Of a DNA stretch of 64,000 nt, positions 60,394 to 64,000 are shown in pieces. The notes below the pieces were generated by a model. The model did no database searches. It worked only from the letters and a program-made list of their open reading frames with translations, and had not been told where the DNA came from. A program made the position numbers and the translations under genes. Position 1 is the stretch's first letter. Each line of letters begins with the position of its first letter. The DNA lies in contig NZ_SCNN01000025.1 of NCBI RefSeq assembly GCF_005503535.1, positions 26,548-90,547 of the forward strand, in the 5' to 3' direction. Origin of the DNA: Mesorhizobium comanense. Its GTDB lineage: Bacteria > Pseudomonadota > Alphaproteobacteria > Rhizobiales > Rhizobiaceae.

Positions 60394-61430
60394 GCAGGAA
60401 GCGCATTTTCGCCAACCTTGAATCCGGCCCGCCACAGGTTGATCCCGAGCTCTCCGGTCCCGAGACCCCTGAACCACCGGCAGCCAGACGGTCTTCGCGC
60501 ATTCGCCCGCTTCTAGGTTCGCCCGATCTGTTGGAGAGCGGCTCCGGGTCCCCAGTGGGGGCTCTGGGGCAATCACTCGGGGAAATGAATGAGCGTTCGA
60601 AAAGGGCCGACGAGATCGAGCAACGATTGATCTCTGGTCAGGCGATCGTCGAGCTCGACGCCAGCAGTGTCGAGCCATCGTTCATCCCCGATCGAATGTT
60701 GAGCGACGACGAAGCGTTCCGCAGTTTCGTGGAGGCAATAAGGAACGAGGGTCAGCAGGTACCCATTCTCGTGCGGCCCCATCCTGAACATCCGGCCAAG
60801 TACCAGGTCGCCTTCGGCCACCGGCGCCTGCGCGCAGCGATTGAGCTGGAAATCCCAGTCAAAGCAATCGTGCGGAAGCTCACAGACCAGGAATTGGTCG
60901 TTGCCCAAGGCCAGGAGAACAATGAAAGGCAAGATCTCTCCTATATTGAAAAAGTTCGTTTCGCTCAGCAGCTCGAACAGCGCTTTTCACGGGATGTGAT
61001 CATGTCAGCGCTCTCTGTCTACAAAAGCGACTTGTCGAACATGCTGGCTGTCGGCGCCAAAATTCCTGGTGATCTCATCGAGGCGATCGGTCCCGCGCAT
61101 GGCGTCGGCCGGCGCAATTGGATGTCGTTGGCCGATGTCGTGGTCGATCCGGCCCAACTGCACAAGGCGAGAGCCGTCATTCAGCAGCACCAATTCGCCA
61201 CCCTTTCCTCAAAGGAGAGGTTTGAAGCTGTGGCGCGATCGCTCAAGCCCGGCACGCTCGCCCGCAGCCAGGATGCGCTTCTATCGGATGCTGGTCAGGA
61301 AATCGGCCGTATTACCCAGAGCAAACAGAAAGTCACAGTCACAATCGACCGGAAATCATCACCGGAGTTTGCGGAATTCGTGATCAACGAGCTGCCGCGG
61401 CTCTTCAAGGAGAATCGGCAGAGCCGTTAA
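60390..61430 (+). CDS. repB: Plasmid partitioning protein RepB
   Basis: ParB-type centromere-binding protein (346 aa). The N-terminal MSRKRIFANL motif is typical of RepB and binds RepA. The ParB/Srx-like domain has VPILVRPHPEHPAKYQVAFG and HRRLRAAIELEI (GHRR box), then ENNERQDLSYIEKVRFAQQL. The HTH domain follows. ATG 60390 overlaps the repA stop (ATGA), with GGGGGAG upstream, so I use it instead of GTG 60375. The binding target is probably the palindrome at 59013-59028. Confidence 0.96.
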   Translation: MSRKRIFANLESGPPQVDPELSGPETPEPPAARRSSRIRPLLGSPDLLESGSGSPVGALGQSLGEMNERSKRADEIEQRLISGQAIVELDASSVEPSFIPDRMLSDDEAFRSFVEAIRNEGQQVPILVRPHPEHPAKYQVAFGHRRLRAAIELEIPVKAIVRKLTDQELVVAQGQENNERQDLSYIEKVRFAQQLEQRFSRDVIMSALSVYKSDLSNMLAVGAKIPGDLIEAIGPAHGVGRRNWMSLADVVVDPAQLHKARAVIQQHQFATLSSKERFEAVARSLKPGTLARSQDALLSDAGQEIGRITQSKQKVTVTIDRKSSPEFAEFVINELPRLFKENRQSR

Positions 61431-61436
61431 CGGCTC
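61421..61436 (+). terminator. Palindrome over the repB stop codon
   Basis: GAGCCGTTAACGGCTC is a perfect 16-bp palindrome that includes the repB stop. It does not fit the parS form. It could act as an RNA hairpin affecting repAB-repC readthrough. No T-run follows. Confidence 0.4.
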
Positions 61437-61475
61437 CGCCGATACAGGCATCGAAGGTAGGAGATCGACACAGCA

Positions 61476-61525
61476 AAAGAAAAAGGCCCCCGAAACAGCG
61501 TCCGGAAGCCCTTCTCCAAGTTAGC
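61476..61525 (-). ncRNA. Counter-transcribed control RNA (ctRNA) of repABC
   Basis: The 198-bp repB-repC gap is typical of the incompatibility RNA of repABC replicons. On the minus strand a promoter (61532-61560) is followed by about 50 transcribed bases ending in a hairpin: GGCTTCCG pairs with CGGGGGCC (two G-U pairs) around a 10-base loop, and TTTTTCTTTT follows as a terminator. The RNA would pair with the repC leader and lower RepC synthesis, which sets copy number and incompatibility. Confidence 0.75.
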
Positions 61526-61531
61526 ACCTAG

Positions 61532-61560
61532 AGAATCGCACTTCCGCGAATCACAGTCAA
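61532..61560 (-). promoter_or_regulatory. Promoter of the ctRNA
   Basis: On the minus strand, TTGACT (61560-61555) and GATTCT (61537-61532) are 17 bases apart, the best sigma-70-like promoter in the region, pointing away from repC and into the ctRNA. Confidence 0.7.
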
Positions 61561-61628
61561 GAGCCCTTTCGGGCATAGGCGTCGTTTCGGCGAGCAGGTT
61601 TCTTTTGCCTAGCGATAGGTGAAAGAGC

Positions 61629-62972
61629 ATGGAAACGCATATCTCAACGACGCCCTTTGGGCGGCGGCAAATGACGCTTGGCATGATCTCAAGCCAAGTC
61701 ACCGCAAGGGCGGTGCCGAAGGGGTCGACTGTCCACAAATGGCATGTCTTCCAAGATATTAAGGACGCCAGGATCGCTCTGGGCGCCACTGATCGCGCCT
61801 TGGCCATTCTCGACGCGCTGTTGTCGTTCCATCCGGACACGGCGCTTTGTGGCGACGGCGAGCTGATAGTCTGGCCATCCAACGAGCAGCTGATCCGCCG
61901 CGCCAATGGCATGCCCCCAACGACCTTACGGCGACACCTGGCCGTTCTGGTCGAGTGTGGATTGATCATCCGTCGGGACAGCCCAAACGGCAAGCGCTTC
62001 GCCCGGAAAGGGCAGGCGGGCGAGATCGAGCAAGCCTATGGCTTTGACATCTCGCCGATCGTGGCGCGCGCTGAGGAGTTCAAGGATCTTGCGGATGCGG
62101 TCAGATCTGAGAAGAAGGCGTTTCGTCTCGTTAAGGAGCGGCTTACCATATGCCGACGTGATATCGTCAAGATGATCGACGCCGGCATTGAGGAAGGCGT
62201 GCCGGCGAACTGGGGCAGGGTTCAGCAGGCCTACCAGGCGATTGTTGGTCAGATACCACGCACTGCACCTAGGCAGACTCTCGAGGTGGTTGCCGGAGAA
62301 CTTGAAGGCCTTTGGGCTGAAGTGCGTGAAGCATTGGAATCATTTGTAAAAACACAGAAAGTGGACGCCAATGAGTCCCAAAATGGGCGCCACATACAGA
62401 ATTCAAAACCAGACTCTAAATTTGAATCTGAACCCGGCTTAGGAAATAAAGATGAAGCGGGCGGCAACGTTGCGGACACCGACAACGTACGGAGCCTGCC
62501 GAAGCGCGAACTACCATTAGGAATCGTGTTGGACGCCTGCCCGAACATGCTTTGGCTAGTGAAGGGCGGCGGCGGAATCCGCAGCTGGCGTGAATTTCTG
62601 GCCGCGGCCGAGGTTGCCCGGCCGACCATGGGCATCAGCCCGAGCGCCTGGGAGGAAGCGCGAACGGCAATGGGTGAGCAGCAGGCGGCGATTATCATTG
62701 CCGCGATCTACCAGCGGCAGGACCAGATCAACAGCGCCGGCGGCTATTTGCGCAGCTTGACGGACCGAGCAAAGGCCGGAAAGTTCTCGGTCTGGCCGAT
62801 GGTGATGGCCTTGTTGCGGGCCAAGCTTGACGCATCCAAGACGACCGGAACCGGAGCTGAAGCCGCTGCCGTCGATTTGGAGGCGGCAGGCAAGGTTGTG
62901 CGCACCGAATCACGGTTGGAAATCAGCGATGCGTTGCGACGCAGCCTCGACAGACCGGGGCGCGGATCATGA
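61629..62972 (+). CDS. repC: Replication initiator RepC
   Basis: Replication protein (447 aa) that binds an origin within its own gene. The N-terminal DNA-binding half includes STVHKWHVFQDIKDARIALG, DRALAILDALLSFHPDT and the winged helix PPTTLRRHLAVLVECGLIIR. A low-complexity, polar linker (about 245-295) has many Asn, Glu and Lys. The C-terminal domain (about 300-420) has PSAWEEARTAMGEQQAAIII and NSAGGYLRSLTDRA. GGTGAAAG precedes ATG 61629. Expression is probably limited by the ctRNA in its leader. Confidence 0.96.
   Translation: METHISTTPFGRRQMTLGMISSQVTARAVPKGSTVHKWHVFQDIKDARIALGATDRALAILDALLSFHPDTALCGDGELIVWPSNEQLIRRANGMPPTTLRRHLAVLVECGLIIRRDSPNGKRFARKGQAGEIEQAYGFDISPIVARAEEFKDLADAVRSEKKAFRLVKERLTICRRDIVKMIDAGIEEGVPANWGRVQQAYQAIVGQIPRTAPRQTLEVVAGELEGLWAEVREALESFVKTQKVDANESQNGRHIQNSKPDSKFESEPGLGNKDEAGGNVADTDNVRSLPKRELPLGIVLDACPNMLWLVKGGGGIRSWREFLAAAEVARPTMGISPSAWEEARTAMGEQQAAIIIAAIYQRQDQINSAGGYLRSLTDRAKAGKFSVWPMVMALLRAKLDASKTTGTGAEAAAVDLEAAGKVVRTESRLEISDALRRSLDRPGRGS
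62341..62460. other. oriV: Probable origin of replication (oriV) inside repC
   Basis: This stretch is markedly more AT-rich than the rest of repC. It holds the dyad ATTCAAA (62401-62407) and TTTGAAT (62421-62427). In repABC replicons the origin is an AT-rich segment with a dyad at this place in repC, so the position fits family knowledge. Confidence 0.6.
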
Positions 62973-63224
62973 TGAGGAAGGCGGGTTTTGATCCGCTCTA
63001 TGAGCTTGAGCGATCGCTGCAGTGCTTGTTGGGACGAGCGTCTTATGAGAGCATCGAGGGCATGAAACGAACACGATCGGGAACCGACGCCGGACGAAAC
63101 CGCCGGAATGGTGTGGTGGAACTCACTTACTGAGACCGATCGCGCGGCTTGGTTGGCGCGGGCTGACAGCGCGGTTCCAGCTGATGCCCGGACGGCGTAC
63201 AAGCGGCTCGGGGATCAGCGTTAG
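62969..63224 (+). pseudogene. Frameshifted small gene directly after repC
   Basis: ATG 62969 overlaps the repC stop (ATGA) and opens a frame reading MMRKAGFDPLYELERSLQCL and GRASYESIEGMKRTR, which stops at 63133. The adjacent frame continues with ETDRAAWLARADSAVPADAR and TAYKRLGDQ, ending at 63224. The two halves join as one plausible protein of about 85 residues after a single frameshift near 63118-63133. The function is unknown; the coupling to repC suggests that the intact ancestor was part of the replication operon. Confidence 0.5.
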
Positions 63225-63505
63225 CCACGGACCAGGACTGTTTGTAGATTCTATACTTCCCTACGCACTAAAATGAAAATCCTGTGTTTCCCAGATCGCC
63301 ATGTAGTGGGCTGAAGGGGAATGGGCCTTTCAACGCCCGGACGCCTCATGGCCGAGGCGAGAAGAAAGAGGACGGGACGGTCTCTTTGATCGGGAGTTGG
63401 ACCAGCTGCCCAGCAAGGCCTAAGCCTCGCGCTCAAGAAGTATCTAACTTGACGGACTATCACGTCGTCCGCAGGAAAGCGAATTGGGCGCATTTATGTG
63501 AATGC

Positions 63506-64000
63506 CTATCCAAGCCCCCGCACCGATACGTTTATCGCCGTTAAAGCCGAGATCAGTCCGGCGTGCCGCACGAGGCCTACTGCCGCATTTGATCGCAATT
63601 TGGGCTTCACGGCGCGATCGTAGACTGCGAGACACTCGGCCGACGTCAGACGAGAAGAATAGAGTACACCGTCGACTGCGAAGCTATCATAGAGCGCCTT
63701 GCTAAGTCGACGGCCGGCGGCCTGGTGCTTGGCACGGGCGGCGTTGGTCGTCACACCGAGCTTTAGCAGCCCTGTCGTTCGCAGGTCTATGACCGTGAGC
63801 GGCTCTATGGCCGATACTTCCGACACGACCCAGTCCTCGACTTCCGTAATGTCGAGAACGCGCTTGGCTCTCCCTTCGAATCTATCGGGGGTCGGAACAA
63901 GAACCGTTCCCGCAGACACGCTAAGGTCGAACGAAGCGCGAACACGCGCATAGATCTGTAGATGACGCCACCGGGCTGGTTGAAAGTTTCCGGCCGATGG
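63506..64000 (-). CDS. RES-domain protein, partial at the window edge
   Basis: The minus-strand frame is open from 64000 to 63506, so the gene starts outside the window; an internal GTG at 63919 is unlikely to be the start because the sequence before it, including NFQPARW and RHLQIYARVRASFD, also fits the domain. The C-terminal half reads KALYDSFAVDGVLYSSRLTS followed by AECLAVYDRAVKPKL, the typical RES pattern of NAD-degrading toxins, with the serine in SSR. Its antitoxin, if there is one, would be upstream, beyond the window. It belongs to a different RES subgroup from the toxin at 45242. Confidence 0.7.
   Translation of the reverse strand, partial: PSAGNFQPARWRHLQIYARVRASFDLSVSAGTVLVPTPDRFEGRAKRVLDITEVEDWVVSEVSAIEPLTVIDLRTTGLLKLGVTTNAARAKHQAAGRRLSKALYDSFAVDGVLYSSRLTSAECLAVYDRAVKPKLRSNAAVGLVRHAGLISALTAINVSVRGLG

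Noticed and set aside
61421..61436. Second parS at the repB stop
   Set aside because: GAGCCGTTAACGGCTC is palindromic but does not have the GTTnnnnGCnnnnAAC form.
1..64000. tRNA, rRNA or CRISPR loci
   Set aside because: Reading both strands I saw no repeat-spacer pattern and no cloverleaf or rRNA-like sequence; a dedicated scan would be needed to exclude a tRNA completely.

Overview
The window looks like part of a large repABC replicon (megaplasmid or chromid) of an alphaproteobacterium of the order Hyphomicrobiales, most like Mesorhizobium and relatives. The evidence is a complete repA-repB-repC cassette with a candidate parS palindrome and counter-transcribed RNA near the right end, high GC with many 4-bp start/stop overlaps, and rhizobial gene types (DUF1403-ScpB pair, VapC-like pair, plasmid tyrosine recombinase). 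I saw no rRNA, tRNA or CRISPR array.

Region 1 (1-2110) is decayed DNA: a gene running off the left edge, a frameshifted IS5-family transposase tail, a benzoylformate-decarboxylase-like fragment with an in-frame stop, and a LysR effector-domain fragment.

Region 2 (2130-25405) is a catabolic island that encodes a full route from creatinine to pyruvate. Creatininase (16309) opens creatinine to creatine. Two creatinases (17429, 18879) split creatine into sarcosine and urea. Heterotetrameric sarcosine oxidase SoxBDAG (4907-10042) turns sarcosine into glycine, with the methyl carbon going to tetrahydrofolate. GlyA (3615) joins glycine and that C1 unit into serine, and SdaA (2130) deaminates serine to pyruvate. 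A GbdR-like AraC regulator is divergent from the sox operon. Two polyamine-type ABC importers (11193-15202 and 21155-25405) and two paralogous LysR regulators (15295, 20216) accompany the creatine genes, so the centre looks like two related modules.

Region 3 (26037-53205) is a defence island. It holds a coupled three-gene operon (DUF6361 protein, PLD-fold nuclease, SF2 helicase), an MmeI-like type IIL restriction-modification enzyme, a YhaO/YhaN (SbcDC-like) pair, and an IS21 element. The IS21 has cut short a bacterial ubiquitin-like operon (Ubl, E2, JAB). Then come an Xre-RES toxin-antitoxin pair, a subtilase tail fragment, a wHTH/DUF3800/HExxH-protein cassette sharing a 12-bp palindrome, and a Gabija-type GajA/GajB pair.

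Region 4 (53362-64000) is plasmid maintenance: ScpB with DUF1403, a PIN-domain toxin and antitoxin, a tyrosine recombinase, an IS6-family remnant, repABC with its control RNA and probable oriV, a frameshifted small gene after repC, and a second RES-domain gene running off the right edge.

The best candidates for something undescribed are the DUF6361/PLD/helicase operon and the wHTH/DUF3800/HExxH cassette. The IS21-truncated ubiquitin-like operon is the most interesting case of decay. All functions are inferred from reading motifs and gene order; no search was run.
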